Below are positions 18,607 to 27,813 of a stretch of DNA of 64,000 nucleotides, piece by piece. The position numbers were made by a program, and so were the translations under genes. This stretch comes from JANSYL01 sp963921255 (GTDB lineage Bacteria > Pseudomonadota > Alphaproteobacteria > Rhodobacterales > Rhodobacteraceae), in the NCBI GenBank assembly GCA_963921255.3, contig CAWUEW020000003.1, positions 744,001 through 808,000 of the forward strand. The letters are read 5' to 3'. The notes below the pieces were generated by a model. The model had not been told where the DNA came from, searched no databases, and worked only from the letters and a program-made list of their open reading frames with translations. Within the stretch, counting starts at the first letter, position 1, and every line of letters starts with the position of its first letter.

Positions 18607-19646
18607 TTTGTGAACCCCTCGAAGCGGCGGACGGTCTGGCCGTCCTCCAGCGCGTGCGCGCCGGTGCGCACGATCTCGTCCCCGGGACTGAGGCCCTCCG
18701 TGACCACGATCAGTCCATCACGATTGGCGGCCAGGGTCACGGGAACCTCTTCCACGGTTCCTGTTGCCCCATCGCCCGGCACGAACCGCAACACGGAAGC
18801 CGAGCCGTCATTGGCAATGCGCAATGCCGTGGACGGCACCATGATGGGCGCACTGCTTTCCGTTAGCGTCGCCAGCACGGTGACCGAGCTTCCGGGCAGG
18901 GCGGTGAAGCTTTCCGAGGCCGGCAAAGCCAGCGTCAGCCGAAAGCTTTGCCCGACCGAGGACGCTTCGGCGTTGAACTCCCGGATCATCAGAGGGTACG
19001 TGCGGTCGCTGGTCGGGAAGCGGGCGGCCAACTGGACATTCGCATCCTCGCCAGCGCGCTGGAACAGGATTTCGGGCACGTCAATCTCGATCCGCAGCTC
19101 GGACATGTCGTGGAGCCGAACCACAGGCGTGCCCTGACCAACGGTCGAGAAATTGGCGACATTCCGGGTCGCGACCAAGGCGCCGAAGGGGGCCAGAAGG
19201 GTGGCGTTGTCGAGGGCGACCTCTGCGTTCCGCAAGGCGACCTGCGCCAGCGCGACCTGGGTTTCGGCGTCTTGCAGCTGGACTTCGGTCACGGACACTG
19301 TCAGCTGCTGAAGCCGCGTCAGCGCACGTTCAGCTTGCTCGAATTGCAGCTCCGCTTGCCGGACCTGCAGCTCGAACGGTTCGAGGTCCAGTTGCGCCAC
19401 AAGCTGGCCTTCCGGGATGACCTGTCCTTCCTGCGCCGGAAAGGCCACCACCTGTCCCCCGACCTGGAACGCCAGGTCGACCGTCTGGCGGGCCACGACG
19501 TGGCCGAAGAACTGGCGGGTGATCCCGACATCGCCCTGGGTCACTTGCATCAGCATGGCAGGGCGCGGAGCATCCTGTGCCGCAAGGGGCAGGCCCAACG
19601 TCACTGCAAAAGCAGCCAGAATCAGAGTGCGCGTGACGCCAACCAT
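18603..19646 (-). CDS. RND efflux periplasmic adaptor (membrane fusion protein, HlyD-like)
   Basis: This 347-aa protein has an N-terminal signal peptide (residues about 1-23, LAAFAVTLGLPLAAQ), a lipoyl-like half motif (GQVVAFPAQEGQVIPEGQLV), a coiled-coil hairpin rich in Gln/Glu/Leu, and beta-barrel domains. I chose ATG 19646 with GGAGATTT upstream; a frame continues 310 codons further upstream but has no family features. Its stop overlaps the permease start, so the two form one operon. It links the inner-membrane pump to an outer-membrane channel. Confidence 0.9.
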   Translation of the reverse strand: MVGVTRTLILAAFAVTLGLPLAAQDAPRPAMLMQVTQGDVGITRQFFGHVVARQTVDLAFQVGGQVVAFPAQEGQVIPEGQLVAQLDLEPFELQVRQAELQFEQAERALTRLQQLTVSVTEVQLQDAETQVALAQVALRNAEVALDNATLLAPFGALVATRNVANFSTVGQGTPVVRLHDMSELRIEIDVPEILFQRAGEDANVQLAARFPTSDRTYPLMIREFNAEASSVGQSFRLTLALPASESFTALPGSSVTVLATLTESSAPIMVPSTALRIANDGSASVLRFVPGDGATGTVEEVPVTLAANRDGLIVVTEGLSPGDEIVRTGAHALEDGQTVRRFEGFTN

Positions 19647-19931
19647 GGGAAATCTCCTCAATGCAAATGCCAGTCCGAATGAAACGGCGGGCCGGTCCGA
19701 GGCCCTGTACGAAACGGTCTTGTTCACTGAGGTCGCATAGACCGGGTCGATGCAAGTGTTTTGTTGGGCCAAGGCCTCAACAGGCACATTGATCCCGGTT
19801 GGGTCACCCCGTCGGGACGGGATCGCGGCCGCACCGCGCTTGGTTGCGCGGATCGTCCTTGGTCTGTCTCTCGGTGCGCGGTGGCACCCCTTGGCGGTTC
19901 TGTGCCATATCTTTTCGCGAAAGGTGGCACC

Positions 19932-21362
19932 ATGAAACACACGAAACCGTTGTGGCAGTTCAGCGCCTCGGACATCGCCGAGGCCACCCGTTCGGGCGCG
20001 CAATCCGTGCGGGATGTGACCGAAGCGGCGTTGGCCCGGCTTGATGCGGTCAATCCCGGCCTCAATGCAGTTGTCGAAACCTTGTCGGACGCGGCGCGGG
20101 CGCAAGCCGACGCATTGGACGCGCAGGATGGGCCAAAGGGTCCGCTGCATGGCGTCCCGGTGACGATCAAGGTGAACGTGGATCAAAAGGGGCATGCCAC
20201 GACCAACGGGGTTGCGGCCTATTCGGACGTGATTGCGCCTGACGACGCGCCAGTCGTTCGCAACCTCAAGGCGGCCGGTGCGGTCATCATCGGGCGCACG
20301 AGTACGCCCGAGTTCTCGTTTCGCGCCGAGACGGACTCGCCCCTCTACGGCCCGACCCACAACCCGTGGGGGCGCCATGTCTCGGCTGGCGGATCGTCGG
20401 GCGGAGCAGCGTCGGCGGTGATGGCCGGGATCGGCGCGTTGGGGCACGGCAACGATATCGGCGGCTCGCTGCGGTTTCCGGCCTCGGCCAGCGGCGCAGT
20501 GACCCTGAAGCCGGGACTGGGGCGTGTTCCGGCGTGGAACCCAAGCCAAAAGGCCGAGCGCGGCTTGCTTGCGCAATCAATGTCGGTGCAGGGCTTGATC
20601 GCCCGCTCGGTCGACGATCTGGCGCTGTCGATGCCACCGCTCATCGCACCGGACCCGCGCGACCCGTTCCACGTCCCGCTGCCCTGGCACGGTGCGCCTT
20701 TGGACGGACCGATCAAGGTCGCGATGGCCCGCGATGATTTTGGATTTGGCCTGCATCCTGAGGTCGCGACCGCGCTCGACACGGCGGCTTCGGCGCTTTC
20801 GAATGCGGGCTACGCGGTCGAAGAGGTTGAACCACCCCACGTCTTCGAGGCGGGCCAAATGGGTTATAGCGCGATCCTGGGCGAGTTGGAGGCGTTGGTC
20901 GGGGGCGACATTGAGGCCTATGGCTCGGACGTCGTGAAGGACAGTTTCGCAACCCGTTTTGATATCTTTCCGCCGCTGGACGGGACCGCGCTTCTCAAGG
21001 CGTTCGCACAGCGCAGTCACTATGCGCGCGAATGGTCGATCTTTCTGGAAGAGTATCCGTTGGTGCTGTGTCCGTTCCTCCTCAAACCGTTCTTTCGGCC
21101 GGGGCGCGATATCGAGGGGCTCGACGGCGCGCGCGAAACCCTGGGAGAGGCGCATTGGTCCCTTGTGGTGAGTTTCACCGGATTGCCCGCCGGTCTTTTG
21201 CCGACGCATATCGCCGAGCTTCCCGATGGCCCGCAGCCCATCGGCGTTCAATTGGCCGGCCGCCGCTGGCGCGAAGATCTGATCCTCGACGCGATGCGCG
21301 CCATCGAGGCAGCGTGCCCGCCGCTGTGCCACACGCTGTGGGACCGCATGGCGCAGCAGTGA
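19932..21362 (+). CDS. Amidase signature family amidase
   Basis: This 476-aa protein has the amidase Ser-cisSer-Lys triad: Lys in GVPVTIKVNVD, the Ser-rich GGSSGGAASAVMAG loop, and the nucleophile region GNDIGGSLRFPAS. Length is normal. It hydrolyses amides, but the substrate is not evident; acylamides or indole-acetamide-type compounds are typical. AAAGGTGG precedes ATG 19932. The gene converges with the quaternary-amine operon, leaving only 36 bp between stops. It may or may not belong to that pathway. Confidence 0.87.
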   Translation: MKHTKPLWQFSASDIAEATRSGAQSVRDVTEAALARLDAVNPGLNAVVETLSDAARAQADALDAQDGPKGPLHGVPVTIKVNVDQKGHATTNGVAAYSDVIAPDDAPVVRNLKAAGAVIIGRTSTPEFSFRAETDSPLYGPTHNPWGRHVSAGGSSGGAASAVMAGIGALGHGNDIGGSLRFPASASGAVTLKPGLGRVPAWNPSQKAERGLLAQSMSVQGLIARSVDDLALSMPPLIAPDPRDPFHVPLPWHGAPLDGPIKVAMARDDFGFGLHPEVATALDTAASALSNAGYAVEEVEPPHVFEAGQMGYSAILGELEALVGGDIEAYGSDVVKDSFATRFDIFPPLDGTALLKAFAQRSHYAREWSIFLEEYPLVLCPFLLKPFFRPGRDIEGLDGARETLGEAHWSLVVSFTGLPAGLLPTHIAELPDGPQPIGVQLAGRRWREDLILDAMRAIEAACPPLCHTLWDRMAQQ

Positions 21363-21398
21363 TCCTGACGGCGCAAAACGTGTTCTGCCCGGCCCGCG

Positions 21399-22337
21399 TC
21401 AAGCCGTCGGGCGCAGCCCACGCATGGCCTTTTGCATGGCGACAATCATCGCGTCCCGATCCGCGGACAATGCGGCCGGGCTTTTGTCGCCTGCCTCGTC
21501 CTGAACGCCGGCAACGATCTTCGCGATGATCTCATCGTCGAGCCGCGGGTCGCCCAGATCGTCCCACCAGCCGTTGAAGGTGTCGCGGAAGTGATCGCAG
21601 AACGCCTGTAGCCCGCCCGCGCCAGCCCCGAGGTGGAACAGCAAGGTCGGCCCCATCGCCGCCCATCTGAGGCCGGGACCGGCCCACATGGCCTTGTCGA
21701 CATCCTCGACGCTGGCGACACCTTCGACGACCATGTGGATCGCTTCGCGCCAGATGGCGGCCTGCAGCCGGTTGGCCACGTGGCCCGGCATGCCCTTGTG
21801 CAGCCGGATCGTGACTTTGCCCACGTCTTCATAGAAAGCCCGCGCGGCCGTCATTGCGGCCTCATCCGTCGTCGGCCCCGCCGTCATCTCGACAAGCGGG
21901 ATCAGGTGCGGGGGGTTGAACGGGTGCCCCAGGACGAAGCGCGACGGGTCTTGGAACCCTTCGGCAATCGCCTCCCATGTCAGGCCGGAGGTGGAACTGG
22001 AGAAGATCGCCTTGGGTCCGAGTGCGGGTTCAACCTCGGCTATCAAACGATGCTTGATGTCGATCCGCTCGGGGACATTTTCCTGGATGAACCCGGCGCC
22101 CTGCACGGCGTCGCCGGCGTCGCGGTGGAATTGAACGCGGTCCGGATCGCCCCGCTCGGTCAGGCCGAGCTCAACCAGGGCTGGCCAGGCCATGGCAACG
22201 TAGTCCCGGACACGCTTTTCGGCCTCTGGGTCGGGATCGTAGACCGCGACAGACCGACCTGACGCGAGGAACAGGGCGGTCCAGCTCGCGCCGATCACGC
22301 CTGCGCCAAGAACGGCGGTGTGTTTGATCTCTGACAT
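21399..22337 (-). CDS. 3-hydroxyacyl-CoA dehydrogenase family, L-carnitine dehydrogenase-like
   Basis: This 312-aa protein has the NAD-binding motif GAGVIG (residues 11-16), SSSTSG and the active-site region HPFNPPHLIPLVE. L-carnitine dehydrogenases, which oxidise carnitine to 3-dehydrocarnitine, have this domain at this length; some are fused to a thioesterase, which is absent here. The gene is last in a seven-gene operon containing a BKACE enzyme, which in Pseudomonas cleaves dehydrocarnitine. That makes carnitine oxidation the best guess. The start overlaps the upstream SDR stop as TGATG. An ordinary hydroxyacid dehydrogenase remains possible. Confidence 0.75.
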   Translation of the reverse strand: MSEIKHTAVLGAGVIGASWTALFLASGRSVAVYDPDPEAEKRVRDYVAMAWPALVELGLTERGDPDRVQFHRDAGDAVQGAGFIQENVPERIDIKHRLIAEVEPALGPKAIFSSSTSGLTWEAIAEGFQDPSRFVLGHPFNPPHLIPLVEMTAGPTTDEAAMTAARAFYEDVGKVTIRLHKGMPGHVANRLQAAIWREAIHMVVEGVASVEDVDKAMWAGPGLRWAAMGPTLLFHLGAGAGGLQAFCDHFRDTFNGWWDDLGDPRLDDEIIAKIVAGVQDEAGDKSPAALSADRDAMIVAMQKAMRGLRPTA

Positions 22338-23077
22338 CAGAACAGTCCCGGATTGAGGGGGGAGGCCGCCGTCAGGCCGCCATCCACGGTAAAGAGTTGC
22401 CCGGTCGCAAAGCTGGACGCATCCGAGGCCAGCCACACCGCCATTTCGGCGATATCTTCAGGCCGTCCGAAGCGCCGCATCGCGTGGCGCGCCAGCGCGT
22501 CGGCCTGGGCTGCGGCGGGGTCCTCGGCCAGATCGAATCCGGCGGCCAGCATGCCGGTTTCGATCCAACCGGGGCAAATCGCGTTGCAGCGCACCCGCGG
22601 GCCATGATCGACCGCGATGGACCGGGTCAGCGCGTGCACAAAGGATTTCGATGCGTTGTAATGCGCCATGGAGGGGTCCGCGACCCGGCCCGAGATCGAC
22701 CCGAGATTGATGATCGACGCGCCATCGTTCATGCGCGGCAGGAACGCCCGACACAGGTTGAACACCCCGCGTGCATTGGTGCCCATCACAAGGTCCCAAT
22801 CGGCATCCGTGCTGTCGGCCACGGTCTTTTCAACCTGCACGCCGGCATTGTTGACCAGGAGGTCAATCGCACCCATCTCGGTCGCGAAGGCGGTCACCGC
22901 TGCGGGGTCCGACACATCGAGTGTGGCCCAGGTCACAGGCGGGGGCATGCCGTCGGGGCGTGCGCCGCGTCCGCAGGTGACGACCTCGGCGCCCTCAGCG
23001 GCAAAGGCGTCGACAATCGCGCGCCCGATGCCCTGTCGGCCGCCCGTCACGACGGCGCGTTTCCCGGACAGCCGCAT
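22337..23077 (-). CDS. SDR family oxidoreductase (second of two in the operon)
   Basis: This 246-aa classical SDR has TGGRQGIG, NNAG and the catalytic YNASK motif, and ends in GQLFTVDGGLTAAS, typical of the family. The start is ATG 23077, overlapping the aldehyde dehydrogenase stop as TGATG; a preceding TTG codon is not needed. It resembles the SDR at 25485-26282 (shared ALT+SIAVDHGP...AICPGWIETGM-like region), suggesting an old duplication. In this setting it probably oxidises a hydroxyl of a catabolic intermediate, but the substrate is unknown. Confidence 0.85.
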   Translation of the reverse strand: MRLSGKRAVVTGGRQGIGRAIVDAFAAEGAEVVTCGRGARPDGMPPPVTWATLDVSDPAAVTAFATEMGAIDLLVNNAGVQVEKTVADSTDADWDLVMGTNARGVFNLCRAFLPRMNDGASIINLGSISGRVADPSMAHYNASKSFVHALTRSIAVDHGPRVRCNAICPGWIETGMLAAGFDLAEDPAAAQADALARHAMRRFGRPEDIAEMAVWLASDASSFATGQLFTVDGGLTAASPLNPGLF

Positions 23078-24495
23078 CAATGCGCAATCATTACGTGGCG
23101 GATCGAGGTATAGGCGTCGAGCGCATAGACACTCATGTCACAGCCGGTGCCCGAGCCCTTCATCGCCGCCCAGGGCATTTCGGGCGTACCAACGCCGTGC
23201 GTGTTGACCCAGGTAAACCCATACCGCAGCCGCGATGTCATCTGCATCGCCTGGCCGACGTTGGCCGTCCAGACCGACGAAGCCAGGCCATAGCGCGAAG
23301 CATTCGCGATCTTCAGAGCCTCCTCCGCGTCCGAGAAACGGGACAGCGTGACCACCGGACCAAAGACTTCGGCGGTCGCAATCTCGGCCGTGTTGTCGAC
23401 ATTGGCGATGACTGTCGGCTCATAGAAAAAGCCGTTCCCGCTGCCGGTGTTGCCGCCTGTGACGATCTCACTGGCCGCCCGCGCGCGATCGACAAACCCG
23501 GCGACGCGATCGCGTTGCGCGTGGCTGACGACCGGACCCATTTCCGTCCCTTCGGCCCTTTGGGCGCCGATCTGGATTTCCTTGACCTGCGCCTCGACCG
23601 CGGCGACGAGCCTGTCATAGACCCCATCTTGTACCAACACGCGACAGGGCTGCGCGCAGTCCTGGCCGGCGTTGAAGAAGCTGCCATAGCGGATCGTCTC
23701 GGCCACGGCATCAAGGTCGGCGTCCTCAAAGACGATGACCGGGGCCTTGCCGCCAAGTTCCAGATGCACGTGCTTGATGCTCTGCCCGGCGGCGCGCATG
23801 GCCGCCATGCCGGTCGCGGGTGAGCCGGTGACGGTGATCGCCTCCATCCCGGGGCTGTTAATCAAATGGTCCCCCACGGACGGCCCGCCGCCATGGATCA
23901 CGTTCAAGACGCCTTTGGGCAAGACCTCGTTCAACAGTTCGGCCGCGCGCAGGGTGGACAAGGGCGTGATTTCGGACGGTTTGAGAACCACGGTACACCC
24001 GGCGGCTAGGGGCGCGGCCAGCTTCCATGCCGCCATCATCAAGGGATAGTTCCACGGAGCGATGGCGGCCACGGGTCCGACAGGGTCGCGGCGGATCATG
24101 CTGGTATGACCCTCGACATATTCGCCGGCGGCCGATCCGCTCATCGTGCGCGCGGCCCCGGCGAAAAAACGGAAGGTGTCGATGGTCAGCGGCATCTCAT
24201 CATCGCGTGCCGACGGCCACGGCTTGCCGACATCCAGGCTTTCCAACTCGGCCAACTCATCCTGGTTGGCATCCAGCACATCGGCGATGTGCAGCAACAG
24301 CGCCGCGCGGTCAGCGGGGGTGGTGCGCGAAAAGGCGTCGAACGCCTCGTTTGCCGCAGCAACGGCCGCGTCCACCTGCGCTTCGGAGGCCTCCGCCACC
24401 TGCGTGACTTCGTCTCCGGTCGCGGGGTCCAGAACGCGGGTCGCGGCGCCATCCCCGGCGACCAACTCGCCGTTGATCAACAGTTTCGTTTGCAT
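23077..24495 (-). CDS. Aldehyde dehydrogenase, betaine/aminobutyraldehyde-type
   Basis: This 472-aa enzyme has the catalytic Glu246 (LELGGK) and nucleophile Cys280 (NAGQDCAQPC), and the NAD-site WNYPLMMAAWKLAPA-like region. Sequence features resemble betaine-aldehyde and gamma-aminobutyraldehyde dehydrogenases. In a choline or carnitine operon it could oxidise betaine aldehyde, or the malic semialdehyde made when a carnitine oxygenase releases trimethylamine. GGGGGAG precedes ATG 24495, and the BKACE stop is 13 bp upstream. The exact aldehyde is unproven. Confidence 0.85.
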   Translation of the reverse strand: MQTKLLINGELVAGDGAATRVLDPATGDEVTQVAEASEAQVDAAVAAANEAFDAFSRTTPADRAALLLHIADVLDANQDELAELESLDVGKPWPSARDDEMPLTIDTFRFFAGAARTMSGSAAGEYVEGHTSMIRRDPVGPVAAIAPWNYPLMMAAWKLAAPLAAGCTVVLKPSEITPLSTLRAAELLNEVLPKGVLNVIHGGGPSVGDHLINSPGMEAITVTGSPATGMAAMRAAGQSIKHVHLELGGKAPVIVFEDADLDAVAETIRYGSFFNAGQDCAQPCRVLVQDGVYDRLVAAVEAQVKEIQIGAQRAEGTEMGPVVSHAQRDRVAGFVDRARAASEIVTGGNTGSGNGFFYEPTVIANVDNTAEIATAEVFGPVVTLSRFSDAEEALKIANASRYGLASSVWTANVGQAMQMTSRLRYGFTWVNTHGVGTPEMPWAAMKGSGTGCDMSVYALDAYTSIRHVMIAH

Positions 24496-24508
24496 GAAGT
24501 CTCCCCCC

Positions 24509-25438
24509 TCAGAACGCGGTTTGGTCGCCGCCCTTCAACCCAAGGCGTGCGCGGGCTTCCTCGGGTGTGGCGACGCTCAGGCCAAGATTTTCGATGATGC
24601 TTCGGATTTTCAGGACCTGCTGGGCGTTGGACGTCGCCTTCTTGCCCGGTCCGATATATAGGCTGTCCTCCATCCCAACGCGCAGGTTGCCGCCCAGAAG
24701 GGCGCTTTGCGTCGTGAAGGGCATTTGGTGGCGCCCGGCAGCGAGGACCGACCACTCATAATCTTCGCCAAACAACCGATCCGCGATCGTGTGCATGTGC
24801 ATGAGGTTGTCGAGGTCCGCCCCAACCCCGCCCAGAATGCCAAAGACCATCTGGATGAAGAACGGCGGCTTGACCCATCCCTGATCCACCACCCAGGCCA
24901 GATTATAAAGATGGCCGAGGTCGTAGCATTCAAACTCGAACTTGGTGCCGTGGCCGTCGCCCAATTCCTTCATCGCGTATTCGATGTCGGCGAACGTGTT
25001 CCGAAAGATGAAATCCCGCGTCATCTCGAGGAACTCCGGCTCCCACTCGTGCTGCCAGTCCGCGTATTTGGCCATCATCGGGAAAATGCCGAAATTCATC
25101 GACCCCATGTTCATCGAGGCCATTTCCGGGGACGCGACCAACGCCGCGCTCAACCGTTCTTCACGGGTCATCCCAAGGCCGCCGCCGGTCGAGACGTTCA
25201 GAACCGCGCCGGTCGCCTGTTTGATGCGCGGCAGGAACTGCATGAACAGGTCCGGGTCCGGATCGGGGCGGCCGTTTTCGGGGTTGCGGGCGTGAAGATG
25301 AATGATCGAAGCCCCCGCTTCGGCGGCGTCGATGCTGGCCTGTGCGATCTCGTTGTGGGTGATCGGCAGGTGCTCGGACATGGTGGGGGTATGGATGCCA
25401 CCGGTCGGGGCGCAGGTGATGATGACGGATTTGCTCAT
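24509..25438 (-). CDS. BKACE family enzyme, candidate 3-dehydrocarnitine cleavage
   Basis: This 309-aa protein has the BKACE zinc motif HLHAR (His47, His49) and the AAGRHQMPF segment near the C-terminus. BKACEs transfer the beta-keto acid moiety to acetyl-CoA; CdhC in Pseudomonas carnitine degradation is a member. With a carnitine-dehydrogenase-like gene in the same operon, cleavage of 3-dehydrocarnitine to acetoacetate and betainyl-CoA is the best guess. No betainyl-CoA thioesterase gene is seen. AAGGAG precedes the start, and the upstream SDR stop is 46 bp away. Confidence 0.78.
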   Translation of the reverse strand: MSKSVIITCAPTGGIHTPTMSEHLPITHNEIAQASIDAAEAGASIIHLHARNPENGRPDPDPDLFMQFLPRIKQATGAVLNVSTGGGLGMTREERLSAALVASPEMASMNMGSMNFGIFPMMAKYADWQHEWEPEFLEMTRDFIFRNTFADIEYAMKELGDGHGTKFEFECYDLGHLYNLAWVVDQGWVKPPFFIQMVFGILGGVGADLDNLMHMHTIADRLFGEDYEWSVLAAGRHQMPFTTQSALLGGNLRVGMEDSLYIGPGKKATSNAQQVLKIRSIIENLGLSVATPEEARARLGLKGGDQTAF

Positions 25439-25484
25439 CGTGGTGCTCCTTGCGGCTGATGGACATGCGCGACGGATTGGGCGG

Positions 25485-26282
25485 TCATAGCTTCATCTGC
25501 TGGACCTGCGCCGACAGGCCGCCATCCAGCACCCACAATTGCCCCGACGCATACCGCGCCTCGTCCGAGGCGAGCCAATTGACGAGGTTGGCGATGTCCT
25601 CGGGGGTGCCGTAGGTGCGCATCGGGTGCACATCGCGGACCGCCTGTTGCAGTTCGTCGATGGATTGGCCGCCTCCGCCCGAGCCTTCGCCGGTGAAAAA
25701 GCTCTGCAGCATGGGGGTGTCTATGTAGCCCGGGCAGATCGCGTTCACGCGGATGCCCTCCGGCCCGTGGTCGCAGGCCATGGCCTTGGTCAACGCGTGC
25801 ACCGCGCCCTTGGTCGCACAATAGGCGGCCAGGCCGGGATCGGCGATAAACCCATCGTAGGAGCCGAAATTGATGATCGAGGCGCTGCTGCCGGCGGCCG
25901 CGGCAGCACGCAGCAGGGGCAGGGCGTGTTTCGAGGTCAGGAACGTGCCCGTGACATTCACAGCGAAGGACCGGTTCCATTCCTCGAGCGTCGTGTCTTC
26001 GATGGTCTTCTCGATCTCAATCCCGGCCGCATTGACCAAAATATCAAGATGGCCGTGATCTGCCCGCACCTGATCCATCGCGGCGATGGCATCGGCCTCC
26101 TGGGTGACGTCCAATCGCACGAAGCGGCTGTCATCCGGCGCCGCGTCGGGCAGAGAGCCGCCTTCGCCCAGATCGGCGGCATAGACCTGTGCCCCTTCGT
26201 TTTGGAACCGTGCCACGATGGCGCGGCCGATCCCGCCGCGTCCGCCGGTCACCAGGGCGACTTTTCCGTCCAGTTTACCCAT
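25485..26282 (-). CDS. SDR family oxidoreductase (first of two in the operon)
   Basis: This 265-aa classical SDR has TGGRGGIG (residues 12-19), a NAAG motif, catalytic YCATK and the C-terminal GQLWVLDGGLSAQ. I chose ATG 26282, behind GAGGGGAG, because the upstream part of the open frame has no SDR features. It overlaps the choline-sulfatase by 8 nt (ATGGGTAA). Role in the pathway is unknown; oxidation of a hydroxylated amine or hydroxy acid is plausible from context. Confidence 0.85.
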   Translation of the reverse strand: MGKLDGKVALVTGGRGGIGRAIVARFQNEGAQVYAADLGEGGSLPDAAPDDSRFVRLDVTQEADAIAAMDQVRADHGHLDILVNAAGIEIEKTIEDTTLEEWNRSFAVNVTGTFLTSKHALPLLRAAAAAGSSASIINFGSYDGFIADPGLAAYCATKGAVHALTKAMACDHGPEGIRVNAICPGYIDTPMLQSFFTGEGSGGGGQSIDELQQAVRDVHPMRTYGTPEDIANLVNWLASDEARYASGQLWVLDGGLSAQVQQMKL

Positions 26283-27813
26283 CGCTCCCCTCCGTCGGAG
26301 GTGGAAACCGATAACGCGCGGCGGCAACCTTCCAATCCATATGGTTGCGGACGTATTCTTCGGATGCGTCGCGGGGCGGGTTGTAATCCCAGGCCTCGCC
26401 CGCGCCCGCCTCCATGGTGGCGTGGAGGGCATGGCGCGATCGTTGCGTGCGCAGGACATCCGCGCGCAGGCGGGCACTGTCCCACCGCGCTGCCACCTCG
26501 TCCGCAAACGCTTGGACCGCGTCAGCATAAGCTGGATCCGTAGCGCGGTTTTCCAACTCCATCGGGTCGATGGACAGGTCGTAAAGCTGCGGCGGATCAA
26601 CCTCGCAGTGGATGTATTTCAATGGTCCTCGGCGGATCATGAAAACGGGCCAGGGCGTCATCTCGGCGCAGTATTCCCCGATGGCCTCGTCCGTCGGGTC
26701 GGGTTCCCCGCGGGCGAGCGGCATCAAGGAGCGGCCGTCGACGGGCTCGCCCACCATATCCGCGGGCCCGCCCCCGATCTCTAGGAAGGTGGGCAACAGG
26801 TCGATCAGGGAACAGGCATTCGCGGTCGTGCCCTGCACGACGCCCGGACCGGCGAAGATCATCGGGACGCGGGCGGAATGCTCGAAGAAGGTCATCTTGT
26901 ACCACAGCCCGCGCTCACCAAGCATGTCGCCATGGTCGGCCGTGACAATGACGATGGTGTTTTCAAGCTCTCCGATATCCGAGAGCGCTTTGACCATCGC
27001 GCCGACCTTGCTGTCGAAATAACTGACATTCGCGAGATAGGCGCGACGCGCCCGGCGCACTTCCTCTTCGGTGAGCGGCACGGTCGAGGCCTCAATCCCA
27101 TCCATAACGCGGCGGGCAAACGGATCTTGCGCGTCAAGCGGAAGCGTGACCTCGGGCAGGTCAATGTCGCTGTCGTCGTAGAGGTCCCAGAACTCGGGTT
27201 TCGCGACGTAGGGATCATGCGGGTGGATGAAGCTGGCCACGAGGCAAAACGGGCTGTCATCGCCCGCCGCGCGATCCCGGCCACGGTCAATCAGCCAGCG
27301 TCGGGCGGCGAATTCGACCTCGTCATCATAATCCGTCTGGAAGGTCGCCACCGCCGCGCCGCTTTCCTTCACGGTCGCCATGTTGTGGTACCATTTGTCG
27401 ATCCGCTGATCGTGCGCGTCCCAATCCGGGGTCCAGGCGAAGTCGGACGGGTAGATGTCCGTTGTGATCCGATCCTGGAACCCGTGCTTCTGATCGGGGC
27501 CGACGAAATGCATCTTGCCGGACAGGCAGGTACGATACCCAAGCGCTTTGAGGTAATGGGCAAAGGTCGGGACGCTTGCGCGGAACTCACTGGCGTTGTC
27601 GTAGGCGGCAATGCGGCTGATCAATTGGCCGGACATGAACGCAAACCGCGATGGTGCGCATAGGGGCGAGTTGCAATAGGCCGCATCGAACCGCATGCCG
27701 CGCGCCGCCAGCGCATCTATGTGCGGGGTTTTCGCAACCGGATGGCCATACGCCCCGGTGAAGTGCGGCGCCAGTTGATCGGCCATCAGGACGACGATGT
27801 TGGGCGCGCTCAT
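26275..27813 (-). CDS. betC: Choline-sulfatase
   Basis: This 512-aa sulfatase hydrolyses choline-O-sulfate to choline and sulfate. The formylglycine site is Cys52 in CAPSR (52-56), within the N-terminal metal-binding region (MADQLAPHFTGAYG). The C-terminal choline-sulfatase domain is present, ending in a region of the DASEEYVRNHMDW type typical of BetC. No signal peptide is seen, so it is cytoplasmic and needs an uptake system, probably the ABC importer at 30.2-33.3 kb. Its start overlaps the Rieske oxygenase stop in an ATGA. Confidence 0.93.
   Translation of the reverse strand: MSAPNIVVLMADQLAPHFTGAYGHPVAKTPHIDALAARGMRFDAAYCNSPLCAPSRFAFMSGQLISRIAAYDNASEFRASVPTFAHYLKALGYRTCLSGKMHFVGPDQKHGFQDRITTDIYPSDFAWTPDWDAHDQRIDKWYHNMATVKESGAAVATFQTDYDDEVEFAARRWLIDRGRDRAAGDDSPFCLVASFIHPHDPYVAKPEFWDLYDDSDIDLPEVTLPLDAQDPFARRVMDGIEASTVPLTEEEVRRARRAYLANVSYFDSKVGAMVKALSDIGELENTIVIVTADHGDMLGERGLWYKMTFFEHSARVPMIFAGPGVVQGTTANACSLIDLLPTFLEIGGGPADMVGEPVDGRSLMPLARGEPDPTDEAIGEYCAEMTPWPVFMIRRGPLKYIHCEVDPPQLYDLSIDPMELENRATDPAYADAVQAFADEVAARWDSARLRADVLRTQRSRHALHATMEAGAGEAWDYNPPRDASEEYVRNHMDWKVAAARYRFPPPTEGSDG

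Noticed and set aside
18603..20576. A 657-codon minus-strand frame covering the adaptor gene
   Set aside because: Only codons from 19646 onward match the membrane fusion protein family, with a signal peptide and ribosome-binding site there; the upstream part overlaps the amidase gene and has no family similarity.
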